The notes: a model not told the origin generated them from the sequence alone. 64,000 nucleotides of DNA from Rhodospirillales bacterium (GCA_020638365.1 JACKIQ010000002.1:431120-495119), one strand, 5' to 3'; positions 37,947-46,978 are shown, counted from the stretch's first letter. Translations and numbers: made by a program.

Positions 37947-38567
37947 ATGATTTTGGTAATCGACAATTACGACTCGTTCGTCTACAACCTCGCCCGTTAT
38001 ATCGAACGGCTTGGCGGCAGCTATGACGTTCGGAGAAACGATGCAATTACGATCGAAGAAGTCGAGGAATTAAAGCCCGAAACGATTATCCTCTCCCCCG
38101 GCCCCTGTACTCCGCAACACGCGGGAATCTGCGTCGATCTTGTCAAGAGGTTCGCGCCGGAAACGCCGATCCTCGGAGTCTGCCTCGGCCATCAGGCGAT
38201 CGGCGAAGCCTTCGGCGGTGAGACCATCCGCGCTGAAAAACCCGTTCACGGAAAGGCCACGCAGATTACGCATGACGCGACCGGACTGTTCAAGGATTTA
38301 CCCAACCCGATGAAAATCGGACGCTACCATTCCCTGATTACAAAGCTGCCGGAAAACTCGCCCCTGCTAATCACCGCACGCTCGGACAGCGGCGAAGTGA
38401 TGGCTATGCGGCATAAGGATTACCCGACCTTCGGCGTACAGTTCCATCCTGAATCCGTTTTGACCCCCACAGGCATCGACTTGCTTTATAATTTTGTCAT
38501 CATGGCCGACGAATGGAACCGCAACAAAGAACAGGCCGCAAAAGAGCCTTTGCTAAATACGGCCTAA
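37947..38567 (+). CDS. pabA: Glutamine amidotransferase component PabA/TrpG
   Basis: 206 residues, class I amidotransferase. It begins MILVIDNYDSFVYNL, with the oxyanion motif LSPGPCTP, nucleophile C79 in LGVCLGHQAIGEAFGG, and GVQFHPESVLTP carrying the His-Glu pair. Supplies ammonia to PabB; may also serve anthranilate synthase, but no trp genes are nearby and the neighbour is pabB. The LOG-family gene follows 12 nt later, likely in the same transcript. Confidence 0.92.
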   Translation: MILVIDNYDSFVYNLARYIERLGGSYDVRRNDAITIEEVEELKPETIILSPGPCTPQHAGICVDLVKRFAPETPILGVCLGHQAIGEAFGGETIRAEKPVHGKATQITHDATGLFKDLPNPMKIGRYHSLITKLPENSPLLITARSDSGEVMAMRHKDYPTFGVQFHPESVLTPTGIDLLYNFVIMADEWNRNKEQAAKEPLLNTA

Positions 38568-38579
38568 CAGGAAAAAACT

Positions 38580-39551
38580 ATGAACCTCTCCGACATCCAG
38601 CGCATCACCGTTTACCTCGGCTCCTCGGGTCGCTGCGATATGGTCTACAAGTGTACCGCACGCGATATAGGAGTGGCTATCGCGCAGGCCGGAAAAAAAC
38701 TGGTCTATGGCGGCATGGACTCCGGCTTGATGGGCATCGTCGCTAACGCCGCTCTGGAACGGGACGGAAAGGTCGTCGGAATCATTCCCAAAAACCTCAA
38801 GGACAGCGAACGCATCCATCCCGATCTGGACGAAACGATCCTCGTCCCCGATCTCTGGCAGCGCAAGCGCAAGATGTTCAAGCGCGGAGACGTCATCGTC
38901 GCCCTTCCAGGCGGATTCGGCACGCTCGATGAAACGGCGGAAGCCCTGCACTGGGCCGCGCTAAAACTGCACCGCAAACCCGTCGTCCTTGTGAATACGA
39001 AAGGATACTGGGACAGCCTGATTAAGTTCTTCAAGCCTCTCTCTGACTTCCGAGAAGATTATCTTATCGTCGCCGACTCCGTTGAGGACATTTTCCCGCT
39101 GCTGGAAAAATGGAACCCGCCGGCAGATTCGAAAAAGGATAACGGCGAACCTTTCCCGCACTTCGAAGGCGAAATACTTAACGGATCCGGCGAACCGATA
39201 ATCTTCGATAAGGCGACCGTCGAACAGGCTTACGTTCTCTCCACCGCGCTGGGGTTAAAACAGCTCGACAAGCACCAGCGCCCCTTGGGAATACTCAATA
39301 CGAACGGCCAGTTTGACGCGCTTCTCGAATGGGTTGTCCGCGCACAAAACGAACGGTTTATATCAGACCGCTGCATGGAGCTTTTCAGCGTCGCCCCGGA
39401 CCGCCCCTCGCTCGAAAAAAAACTCAAGGATCAAAAGCCTGTAAAGATTGACCTCGCTACGGAAAAATGGGGCCCGGGTGTCACGCAGGAGCATATCGAG
39501 CTGATCTTCTGTGACGATCATCTCGAAACGGAAACGAAAAAATCGGAATAG
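38580..39551 (+). CDS. LOG family (TIGR00730) nucleotide-fold protein with a duplicated C-terminal half
   Basis: 323 residues. The first 178 are a normal LOG/lysine-decarboxylase-like domain: VYLGSSGRCD, LVYGGMDSGLMG, and the signature ALPGGFGTLDE at 109-118. Family members release adenine-type bases from nucleoside monophosphates (cytokinin activation) and some are general nucleotidases. Residues about 212-284 repeat the second half of the domain (VEQAYVLSTALGLKQLDKHQ, RPLGILNTNGQFDALLEWV against KPVVLVNTKGYWDSLIKFF), but without the PGGxGT motif. The C-terminal copy is probably structural or a dimer substitute. Confidence 0.87.
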   Translation: MNLSDIQRITVYLGSSGRCDMVYKCTARDIGVAIAQAGKKLVYGGMDSGLMGIVANAALERDGKVVGIIPKNLKDSERIHPDLDETILVPDLWQRKRKMFKRGDVIVALPGGFGTLDETAEALHWAALKLHRKPVVLVNTKGYWDSLIKFFKPLSDFREDYLIVADSVEDIFPLLEKWNPPADSKKDNGEPFPHFEGEILNGSGEPIIFDKATVEQAYVLSTALGLKQLDKHQRPLGILNTNGQFDALLEWVVRAQNERFISDRCMELFSVAPDRPSLEKKLKDQKPVKIDLATEKWGPGVTQEHIELIFCDDHLETETKKSE

Positions 39552-39591
39552 GGAAACTTTTTTACGCGTTTCCGGCAAGAAGGTCCGAAAA

Positions 39592-40452
39592 CTAAATCTC
39601 GTACTTACGTCCGCCTACTGGCCCAATCAGGTTTCTGTTCAAAACCTGGTCGCGAAGATAACCAACCAGCTCATCGGCAACAATTTTCTCAATAGACGCT
39701 TGCAGGTCGGTTTTCATCTCGACAGGCAGTCCGTTCTGAGCCTCAAAGATAAAGGCCAGTTCGGATTTAAGGGCGTGTACGGACAGTTCTTCCTGATGTT
39801 CCTCCACCCGCGCGTGTATACGCTGCACGATCGCGCCGCGGTTAAGATAATCATCCAAATCGGAAAACCGTGATCGCAAATTGCTAAGACCCTGATCGAG
39901 AATAAAATCGGCCAGAGCGTTGAAATCTTCTGTCGTGTAATGAGCAAGAACTTCATCCCCGCGCGTTTCGACCAGTTCGACCAGCAGATTGGTAAACGCG
40001 TTACGATCGTTCGGATTGGCCGCAAGAACACGCGCCATTTCATGAATGCCCTCGTTCCCCTCCCGGCAGGCGAAAAGATCTTCGTAAAAGGCAAGACGCT
40101 CCCTCCGGTAAGCCGAAATACGTTCCTGAATCGGAATTTTTTTCTGGTCCGGGCCAAGAACCTCATTGAACGTGTCGCCCAGATCAAGCCGGCGGTAAAT
40201 CTCGCGCGTTACAAGGTCGTTAGGCAGATTATCATCGCATCCCGGCCCCTCTGCCTGCGCCCCAAGATCGGAAAGCAGGCTTCCGCCTCCCCTTTGCCCT
40301 TTCGCGCTTGACCCAAATGGAACAAGAACGGTCACGTTGTCGTCGGATGCTCCGTGTTCGGGGCTTCTTGCATCCCCACGATCAATATACGCGCACGACG
40401 CCAGCCATAAGGCGGCGGCAACGGCGGCTCCGGTTCTCTGCAAACGATTCAT
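39592..40452 (-). CDS. Putative lipoprotein, unknown function
   Basis: 286 residues with a lipoprotein signal peptide: QRTG then AAVAAALWLASC, with the lipobox Cys at residue 20 (LASC). It should be anchored in the inner or outer membrane. The mature part is helical and charged, and the last third is hydrophilic (VHALKSELAFIFEAQNGLPV). Not recognised. AAGGGGGTG gives a strong ribosome-binding site before the ATG at 40452. It follows the atp operon on the same strand but is separated from atpC by a 155-nt spacer with a likely terminator. Confidence 0.78.
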   Translation of the reverse strand: MNRLQRTGAAVAAALWLASCAYIDRGDARSPEHGASDDNVTVLVPFGSSAKGQRGGGSLLSDLGAQAEGPGCDDNLPNDLVTREIYRRLDLGDTFNEVLGPDQKKIPIQERISAYRRERLAFYEDLFACREGNEGIHEMARVLAANPNDRNAFTNLLVELVETRGDEVLAHYTTEDFNALADFILDQGLSNLRSRFSDLDDYLNRGAIVQRIHARVEEHQEELSVHALKSELAFIFEAQNGLPVEMKTDLQASIEKIVADELVGYLRDQVLNRNLIGPVGGRKYEI

Positions 40453-40515
40453 GACTCACCCCCTTAAAAAGTACCGCATTTTATTATAGTTAGCTTTCCC
40501 GAGCTTCTGATAATT

Positions 40516-40536
40516 AAAAAAGCCCAACTCAGGCGC
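40516..40536 (-). terminator. Likely Rho-independent terminator after the atp operon
   Basis: On the minus strand, 71 nt past the atpC stop, GCGCCTGAGTTGGGC is followed by six T. The stem is short (GCCT/GGGC) with a 5-nt loop. It is weak but correctly placed. Confidence 0.42.
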
Positions 40537-40607
40537 AAAATCAGTCCAGCAAAAAAGAACAATTATGTCAATAAAAAAGCACGGGAAAAGCGCAGTCAGC
40601 GCCGGAA

Positions 40608-41021
40608 TTATTGGCCAGAAACGGCCAGAATCTTGGCGTTTACGATGCCGATCTGCTTCTTGACGCGGGCCTTGTCTTCCTTTTCCTTGGCCAGCCCCAG
40701 ATCCTCGTTCAAATCGCGGAGCTGCTGCTCCAGCCGGCCCTTATCCATGGAGGACACGGGAATCGCTTCCTCGGCCAGAACGCTGCACTTGTCAGGCGTG
40801 ACATCGGCAAACCCGCCCATGATGAAAATCCGCTCGGGCGTACCCTTTTCATCTTCTTTATAGAGTTTGATGACCCCGGTTCCCAGTGAGGCGACAAGCG
40901 AGCAATGCCCGGCCATCACGCCGAACGTGCCCTCATCGCCGGGGATGACCGCCATGCGGACATCCTCGGACACCAGCTTCTTTTCGGGCGACACCAGGTC
41001 GAAATGGATTTTCTTGCTCAT
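40608..41021 (-). CDS. atpC: ATP synthase epsilon subunit
   Basis: 137 residues: HFDLVSPEKKLVSEDVRMAV at the N-terminus, PGDEGTFGVMAGHCSLVASL, and FIMGGFADVTPDKCSVLAE, followed by a helical C-terminal domain. Epsilon couples rotation to catalysis and inhibits hydrolysis. Its ATG overlaps the stop of the small gene upstream by four bases (ATGA), so it is coupled to that gene rather than directly to atpD. Confidence 0.95.
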   Translation of the reverse strand: MSKKIHFDLVSPEKKLVSEDVRMAVIPGDEGTFGVMAGHCSLVASLGTGVIKLYKEDEKGTPERIFIMGGFADVTPDKCSVLAEEAIPVSSMDKGRLEQQLRDLNEDLGLAKEKEDKARVKKQIGIVNAKILAVSGQ

Positions 41022-41206
41022 GTTACGTCTGTTCCGTTTTTCTGTTCCAAAGCCTTGGCGATGCGTTCAAGGTTTTCATTTTGAACCTTCATAAGCTCTA
41101 TGTAACGCTCCTGCCTAACACCATGTTTCTTCATAAACACAGAATAAACAAAAATAACTGCAGCTATAGGCAAAAAACATATTACTAAATTTACAAAAAC
41201 CTCCAT
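41018..41206 (-). CDS. Small membrane/coiled-coil protein inside the ATP synthase operon
   Basis: 62 residues. A membrane segment occupies about residues 5-24 (VNLVICFLPIAAVIFVYSVF), then MKKHG and a charged helix (ERYIELMKVQNENLERIAK) that looks like a short coiled coil. The stop overlaps the atpC start (ATGA), and the start is 8 nt after the atpD stop, with AGCAGG upstream. The overlap and spacing argue that it is a real gene of the operon. It is more AT-rich than its neighbours. No match to known F1 subunits is recognised; a membrane-tethering or regulatory role is only a guess. Confidence 0.75.
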   Translation of the reverse strand: MEVFVNLVICFLPIAAVIFVYSVFMKKHGVRQERYIELMKVQNENLERIAKALEQKNGTDVT

Positions 41207-41214
41207 AGACCTGC

Positions 41215-42690
41215 TTATGCAGCCTCCTGCGCCATCTTGGTCGCTTTCTCGACAACCTGCTCGATCGGGCCGACCATGTAGAACGCGGCCTCCGGCAGGT
41301 GATCGTATTCGCCCGCCACGATGGCCTTGAAGCCCTTGATCGTGTCTTCGAGGGAAACGAACGCGCCTGGCGTTCCGGTGAACACCTCGGCGACGTGGAA
41401 CGGCTGCGAAAGGAAACGCTGGATCTTCCGCGCACGGGCGACCGTCAGCTTGTCTTCCTCCGACAGTTCGTCCATCCCGAGAATGGCGATAATGTCCTGA
41501 AGGTTCTTGTACGATTGCAGAGTCCGCTGTACGGCGCTCGCCACGCTGTAATGCTCCTCCCCGATCACGCGCGGGTCGAGAATCCGGGACGTGGAGTCGA
41601 GCGGGTCAACCGCCGGGTAAATCCCCTGCTCCGCGATCTGACGGGACAGAACCGTGGTTGCGTCCAGGTGCGAGAAGGTCGTCGCCGGCGCCGGGTCGGT
41701 CAAATCGTCCGCCGGAACGTAAACCGCCTGAACGGAGGTAATCGACCCCTTGTTCGTAGAGGTAATCCGCTCCTGCATCGCACCCATCTCTGTCGAAAGC
41801 GTCGGCTGGTAACCCACGGCCGAAGGAATACGGCCCAGAAGCGCCGATACCTCGGAGCCTGCCTGCGTGAAACGGAAGATGTTATCAAGGAAGAACAGAA
41901 CGTCCTGACCTTCTGAATCGCGGAAATATTCCGCCATCGTCAAAGCGGACAAGGCAACCCGCGCACGCGCACCCGGCGGCTCGTTCATCTGGCCGTACAC
42001 CAGCGCAACCTTGGAATTCTTGTAATCGCCGACCTTGATAACGCCGGATTCGATCATCTCGTGATAAAGGTCGTTCCCTTCGCGGGTCCGCTCGCCGACC
42101 CCTCCGAAAACGGAAACACCCCCGTGCCCCTTGGCGATGTTGTTGATCAACTCCATGATCGTAACGGTCTTGCCGACCCCGGCCCCGCCGAACAGGCCGA
42201 TCTTTCCGCCCTTGGCATAGGGACACAGAAGATCCACGACCTTGATCCCCGTCACGAGGATTTCCGTCTCCGTCGCCTGCTCCTTGAAGGCCGGCGCCTC
42301 GCGGTGGATCGGCCAGTATTCCTTGGTCGTAACCTCGGCGCCCTCGTCGATCGGCTGGCCGATAACGTCGAAGATTCGCCCGAGTGTCTCAGGCCCGACC
42401 GGCACGGCGATCGGCGCACCCGTATCGACGACATCGACCCCGCGGACCAGACCGTCCGTCATATCCATCGCGATCGTCCGCACGGTGTTTTCCCCAAGAT
42501 GCTGCGCGACCTCCAGAACCAACGTCTGGCCGTTATTGTCAGTATGAAGCGCGCTCAAAATCTCAGGCACCTCGCCTTCCTCGAACTGCACGTCCACAAC
42601 AGCTCCAAGCACTTGCAGGATTTTACCTGTAGCCTTGCCTTCGGCCTTCTTTGACTTCGCTTTCGTATCTTTTGCCATCTTTTTCTCCAT
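41215..42690 (-). CDS. atpD: ATP synthase beta subunit
   Basis: Catalytic subunit, 491 residues. P-loop GGAGVGKT, GERTREGNDLYHEMIE, the adenine-pocket and catch-loop region ALTMAEYFRDSEGQDVLFF, and the C-terminal DELSEEDK segment (the DELSDED-like motif) are all present. The N-terminus has a Lys-rich extension (AKDTKAKSKKAEGKATG) not found in most beta subunits. The internal ATG at 42678 has GGAG six bases upstream and could be the true start. The PAP2-type phosphatase gene lies 40 nt upstream, between atpD and atpG. Confidence 0.97.
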   Translation of the reverse strand: MEKKMAKDTKAKSKKAEGKATGKILQVLGAVVDVQFEEGEVPEILSALHTDNNGQTLVLEVAQHLGENTVRTIAMDMTDGLVRGVDVVDTGAPIAVPVGPETLGRIFDVIGQPIDEGAEVTTKEYWPIHREAPAFKEQATETEILVTGIKVVDLLCPYAKGGKIGLFGGAGVGKTVTIMELINNIAKGHGGVSVFGGVGERTREGNDLYHEMIESGVIKVGDYKNSKVALVYGQMNEPPGARARVALSALTMAEYFRDSEGQDVLFFLDNIFRFTQAGSEVSALLGRIPSAVGYQPTLSTEMGAMQERITSTNKGSITSVQAVYVPADDLTDPAPATTFSHLDATTVLSRQIAEQGIYPAVDPLDSTSRILDPRVIGEEHYSVASAVQRTLQSYKNLQDIIAILGMDELSEEDKLTVARARKIQRFLSQPFHVAEVFTGTPGAFVSLEDTIKGFKAIVAGEYDHLPEAAFYMVGPIEQVVEKATKMAQEAA

Positions 42691-42730
42691 ACGCTCCTAA
42701 AATCTGTTTTGCCTTTTACCAGGTTTAAAA

Positions 42731-43666
42731 TTATTCCTTGTCCCCGTCTCGAAGGGCCGCACGTGTATCGACCGGAACATAGGACTCAAATGACGATTCA
42801 TCGGCTGCCATGAAACTGGCCCTCGCCTTTTCCAACTGTTCTTTAAATTCCGGAACCTCAAGAAGCTTGTCCAGAACGGCCTGCGCCAGTGTGCGCCCTG
42901 CCCGCGAATCGGACGGGTAATGAACCCCGGCAATCTCCCGGCGTAAACCGATATCATAACCAAGGGCCTTATATTGCTTCTCATGCGCCGGATCGACGAG
43001 AGCAAGGATAAGAGCCGCCATAAAGCCCTGGGTCGCATGCCCGGACGGATAGGAAGCATGCTTCGGATTATCGACGACCGTTTCAAGATCAGGGGCCAGA
43101 GCATCAGGACGAACGCGTGCAAAATCTCTTTTAGCCTTCACAACAAAATAGCCGACTTCGCCTTGCGCGGTTCTAAGCAGATTCACGGTCTCCTTATTGC
43201 TGGCCGACAGGAACAGCCCGGCCTTGTCGAAAGGCTCGAACATGTACACCATCTCGTTTTCCGCCCGGATAAGCGCGACCTGCTCAGGCGTCCTCAAAGT
43301 CTTCGCGAAACGGCGCAAGACATCCAGACCGGCCTTTGTTTCACCGCTGTCGTCGGCCGGAGGAAGGTTGACGGCGAGTTCGGTCTGTTTAGAGAGAAGA
43401 CTTGGACCTTCCTCAAGAATCTGAAGCATTTTCGGATCCCAGCGATCGTCAGGATAACGCGCACGGACATCGCCATCGACAGAATCTGATTCAGTCAAAG
43501 TATCGCCGGACATGCCCTGAATATTGTATTTTTCGAGAAGATTTGGCGCAGAAGAGGGCTTGTGCGTCAACACGGAAATAACAACGGCCAGAAAAGGCAT
43601 GAAAAGAATCAGCCCCCCGATCATCAGCCACTGCGCAGTTGTAATCTTTTGCGGTTCCTTGGTCAT
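42731..43666 (-). CDS. PAP2-type acid phosphatase inserted in the ATP synthase operon
   Basis: 311 residues. One N-terminal membrane segment (about 12-34) anchors a periplasmic domain. The PAP2/class A acid phosphatase motifs are complete: K179-x6-R186-P187 (KRDFARVRP), P207-SGH (SYPSGHATQG) with H210, and R233-x5-H239-x3-D243 (RREIAGVHYPSD). This is the vanadium-haloperoxidase-like fold that hydrolyses phosphomonoesters or lipid pyrophosphates. The gene lies 4 nt after atpG and 40 nt before atpD on the same strand, so it must share the atp transcript. Confidence 0.9.
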   Translation of the reverse strand: MTKEPQKITTAQWLMIGGLILFMPFLAVVISVLTHKPSSAPNLLEKYNIQGMSGDTLTESDSVDGDVRARYPDDRWDPKMLQILEEGPSLLSKQTELAVNLPPADDSGETKAGLDVLRRFAKTLRTPEQVALIRAENEMVYMFEPFDKAGLFLSASNKETVNLLRTAQGEVGYFVVKAKRDFARVRPDALAPDLETVVDNPKHASYPSGHATQGFMAALILALVDPAHEKQYKALGYDIGLRREIAGVHYPSDSRAGRTLAQAVLDKLLEVPEFKEQLEKARASFMAADESSFESYVPVDTRAALRDGDKE

Positions 43667-43670
43667 CCGC

Positions 43671-44594
43671 TCAGACGGCCTCCGCTCCGGAAATAATCTC
43701 GATCAGTTCCTTGGTGATATAGGCCTGACGCGCACGGTTGTATTGCAGCGTCAGGGCGTTGATCATATCGCCTGCATTCCGTGTCGCGTTATCCATCGCC
43801 GTCATTCGCGCAGCCTGCTCTCCGGCGGAGCTGTCAAGCATGGCCCGGTAAATCTGAACGCTAAGGTTCCGAGGCAAAAGCTTGCTCAGAATTTCTTCCT
43901 CTCCCGGCTCGAAACTGTATGGCGATGAAGGACCTTTAGCCTTGGCGCCGGCAGAATCTTTTGTCTTGGCGTCATCACCTTTTTCCTGCTTCTCGGGCGC
44001 CCGGAACGGGATTAGCTGCTGAGTGGTCGGCGTTTGAGTAAGAACCGACTTGAACTCGTTGTATATAACGCTGCAAACGTCGAACTTTCCGGCATCGAAC
44101 AAGGTCCGGATATAATCGGAAATGGCGTGCGCCTGCGAAAACTCGATCACGTTCTTGCCGAACACATCGCAGAAGCTTTCGATAATCATGCTGCCGTACT
44201 CACGGCGGATGATATCGCGCCCCTTCCGGCCGACGCAAATAATGGAAACGTCCTTTCCTTCCTGCTTCAGCGATACGACTTTCTGCCGCAGCATTTTTAC
44301 GGCATAGGCGTTAAAACCGCCGCAAAGACCGCGATCCGCAGTGACCAGAACCAGCAGGTGGCGATTGTTTGAACCCGTTCCGGCCAGAAGCTTCGGGCTG
44401 GACGCAGTAAGGATTACGTTCTCTGCGAGCCGCGCCAGCATATCCGACATCGAGACCGCGTAAGGCTGACTGGCTTCGGCTTGCTCCTGTGCACGGCGCA
44501 GCTTGCTGGCCGCCACCATCTTCATGGCGGACGTAATCTTCCGGGTAGACTTGACCGACTTAATCCGGTCCCTGTAATCGCGTAAGCTAGGCAT
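43671..44594 (-). CDS. atpG: ATP synthase gamma subunit
   Basis: Central stalk subunit, 307 residues. The N-terminal helix (SLRDYRDRIKSVKSTRKITS) with AMKMVAASKLRRAQ, the central TADRGLCGGFNA, and the C-terminal helix (ERAARMTAMDNATRNAG-like: AARMTAMDNATRNAGDMINA) are conserved. A Lys/Ala-rich insert (about residues 200-222) makes it slightly longer than most; alphaproteobacterial gammas often carry an insert here. The PAP2 gene follows 4 nt after its stop. Confidence 0.96.
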   Translation of the reverse strand: MPSLRDYRDRIKSVKSTRKITSAMKMVAASKLRRAQEQAEASQPYAVSMSDMLARLAENVILTASSPKLLAGTGSNNRHLLVLVTADRGLCGGFNAYAVKMLRQKVVSLKQEGKDVSIICVGRKGRDIIRREYGSMIIESFCDVFGKNVIEFSQAHAISDYIRTLFDAGKFDVCSVIYNEFKSVLTQTPTTQQLIPFRAPEKQEKGDDAKTKDSAGAKAKGPSSPYSFEPGEEEILSKLLPRNLSVQIYRAMLDSSAGEQAARMTAMDNATRNAGDMINALTLQYNRARQAYITKELIEIISGAEAV

Positions 44595-44644
44595 TCTTTT
44601 TCAAACACTCCCGCGCTGCTGCGCCTTCCGTAGAGGAAGCCGCC

Positions 44645-46192
44645 TTAGGCAGCCTCACGTGTTCCTGCAAAGCCCTTCGTGAAATCCTCAAGCACGGACT
44701 TGAGCTTTTCTTCCGTGGCGTCTTCAATTTTCTTCTCTACACGGATCGTCTCAAGAAGGTCCTTGCCGCTCGTGCGCATATACTCAAGCAGGCGGAACTC
44801 GTAATCCTCGACGTCCCTTAGATCCACTTCGTCAAGATATCCTCTGGTTCCTGCGAAAATAACGACGACCTGCTCCTCGACCGGAAGCGGGCTGTACTGC
44901 GCCTGTTTCAGAAGCTGCGTCAAACGCGCACCACGTGCCAGAAGACGCTGCGTACTGGCGTCAAGGTCGGATGCGAACTGCGCGAAGGCTTCCATCTCGC
45001 GGTACTGGGCGAGTTCGAGCTTGATTTTACCGGCAACCTGTTTCATCGCCTTGATCTGCGCTGCGGAACCGACCCGAGAAACCGACGCTCCGACGTCGAT
45101 CGCCGGACGAATACCTTTAAAGAACAGGCCCGTTTCAAGGAAGATCTGCCCGTCGGTGATAGAAATCACGTTCGTGGGAATATAGGCGGAAATGTCCCCG
45201 GCCTGTGTTTCGATAATCGGAAGCGCGGTCAGCGATCCGCCGCCGTGATCGTCGTTTAGCTTCGCCGCACGCTCCAGCAGGCGGGAGTGAATGTAAAAAA
45301 CGTCCCCCGGATAAGCCTCGCGGCCCGGCGGACGGCGCAAAAGCAAGGACATCTGGCGGTAGGCCACGGCCTGCTTGGACAGATCGTCATAAATCGCCAG
45401 CGCGTGCATCCCGTTATCGCGGAAATATTCGCCCATCGTGCACCCGGCGTAAGGCGCCAGAAACTGCAACGGCGCAGGATCGGATGCCGTAGCCGCCACA
45501 ACGATGGAATATTCCATCGCGCCCTGCTCTTCCAGCTCTTTAACAAGCTGCGCGACCGTCGAGCGCTTCTGCCCGATAGACACATAAATACAGTAGAGCT
45601 TTTCTTTTTCGTCCTTGGACGTATTTACGGATTTCTGGTTGATGATCGTATCAACAGCAACAGCGGTCTTCCCGGTCTGGCGGTCACCGATGATCAACTC
45701 GCGCTGTCCGCGCCCGATAGGAACCAGAGCGTCAATGGACTTCAGACCCGTCTGCATAGGCTCGGAAACGGATTTCCGCGGAATGATGCCCGGCGCCTTC
45801 ACTTCGATACGGCTTGTGGCCGATCCCTTGATCGGCCCCTTTCCATCCAGAGGATTGCCCAGCGGATCGACAACACGGCCCAGCAGTTCTTTCCCGACAG
45901 GAATTTCGACGATTTTCTTCGTCCGGCGAACGATATCACCCTCTTTGATATCCCGGTCGTTTCCGAAAACGACAACCCCGACATTATCCACCTCAAGGTT
46001 AAGGGCCATACCGACAACGCCCTTTTGAAACTCGACCATCTCACCGGCCTGCACGTTATCGAGACCGTACACGCGGGCAACCCCGTCCCCGACAGACAGA
46101 ACCTTGCCGATCTCGGCCACGTCCGCCTGAGCCTCGAAGTCTGAGATTTGTTCTTTTAACAGCTTGGAAATTTCTGAAGCGCGGAGTTCCAT
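44645..46192 (-). CDS. atpA: ATP synthase alpha subunit
   Basis: Non-catalytic nucleotide-binding subunit, 515 residues. It has the P-loop GDRQTGKT, an N-terminal helix (ELRASEISKLLKEQI), LSVGDGVARVYGL, the arginine-finger region (AAQIKAMKQVAGKIKLELAQ) and the RGARLTQLLKQAQYSPLPVE segment. The ATG overlaps the atpH stop by one base (TAATG), so the two are coupled. A 50-nt gap leads to atpG. Confidence 0.97.
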   Translation of the reverse strand: MELRASEISKLLKEQISDFEAQADVAEIGKVLSVGDGVARVYGLDNVQAGEMVEFQKGVVGMALNLEVDNVGVVVFGNDRDIKEGDIVRRTKKIVEIPVGKELLGRVVDPLGNPLDGKGPIKGSATSRIEVKAPGIIPRKSVSEPMQTGLKSIDALVPIGRGQRELIIGDRQTGKTAVAVDTIINQKSVNTSKDEKEKLYCIYVSIGQKRSTVAQLVKELEEQGAMEYSIVVAATASDPAPLQFLAPYAGCTMGEYFRDNGMHALAIYDDLSKQAVAYRQMSLLLRRPPGREAYPGDVFYIHSRLLERAAKLNDDHGGGSLTALPIIETQAGDISAYIPTNVISITDGQIFLETGLFFKGIRPAIDVGASVSRVGSAAQIKAMKQVAGKIKLELAQYREMEAFAQFASDLDASTQRLLARGARLTQLLKQAQYSPLPVEEQVVVIFAGTRGYLDEVDLRDVEDYEFRLLEYMRTSGKDLLETIRVEKKIEDATEEKLKSVLEDFTKGFAGTREAA

Positions 46193-46788
46193 TACCCTAC
46201 CTCTTTCAAGTTTTGAACCGTATTCTCATTAACCCCCCTAGTCAAAACCTGACCAAGGGCATCAAGCTTTCTGCGAACTGAGTCATCAATCATGTAAGAC
46301 CCGACCGTCACAACCATACCGCCAATAATAGAAGGATCGACCGCCGCCTCAACCCGGACTGTCCGGCCCAGCGCAACGGACATTTTTTCTTGAACGCCCT
46401 TTTTCTGCTGATCGCTGAGTTCGCGAGCGGTCTCGATCCGGATGGCCACCTCGCCGCTGCGCGCGGCTTTAAGGACGGAAAACTCCTGCGCCACGGCGAC
46501 AAGACTCTTAAGGCGACCGTTGGAAATCAGGACGTTGATAAAATTCTTGATAAGCGGGGAAAAGCCGCCTTTTTCAGCGACAAGTTCCATGAAACGCGTC
46601 TGCTGCCCCTTGGGAATAAGAGGAGATGAGACAAAACGGGAAAAATCTTCGCATTCTCCGGCAAGCGCGACAAGCGCATCAAGGTCCCGCGAAACATCTT
46701 CAAGGGCGTTTTTCTCTTCCGCCAGATCAAGTAAAGCCGACGCATATCTGACAACAACTACTGAATCACGTGCACCCGGCTTAGCCAC
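46192..46788 (-). CDS. atpH: ATP synthase delta subunit
   Basis: 198 residues from a GTG at 46788. Connects F1 to the peripheral stalk. Family patterns: VVRYASALLDLAEEKNAL at the N-terminus, FSRFVSSPLIPKGQQTRFME, IKNFINVLISNGRLKSL, and the C-terminal GGMVVTVGSYMIDDSVRRKL. It is the first gene of the operon. The 190-nt spacer upstream holds only weak promoter-like sequence (a TAATAT near 46806 without a good -35). Confidence 0.95.
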   Translation of the reverse strand: MAKPGARDSVVVVRYASALLDLAEEKNALEDVSRDLDALVALAGECEDFSRFVSSPLIPKGQQTRFMELVAEKGGFSPLIKNFINVLISNGRLKSLVAVAQEFSVLKAARSGEVAIRIETARELSDQQKKGVQEKMSVALGRTVRVEAAVDPSIIGGMVVTVGSYMIDDSVRRKLDALGQVLTRGVNENTVQNLKEVG

Positions 46789-46978
46789 TTCGATGTTTTC
46801 CCTATATTATTACCGTTTTAACGATTTTCGCATGCGTGGGGAGAATTAGCATACAACCCCAGCCCTGACAAGCCCCTCGCAAGGCTTCTCGGTCAAAAAC
46901 AGCAAAAAATTTACGCTCCGCCCGGCTCCGTGGAATTGCGGTGGTAAAAGCGTAGCAAAACCAAGGAATTTTAGTGAA

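Noticed and set aside
39552..39573. GGAAAC/GTTTCC inverted repeat between convergent genes
   Set aside because: Six-base stem with a 10-nt loop and no T-run; too weak to call a terminator.
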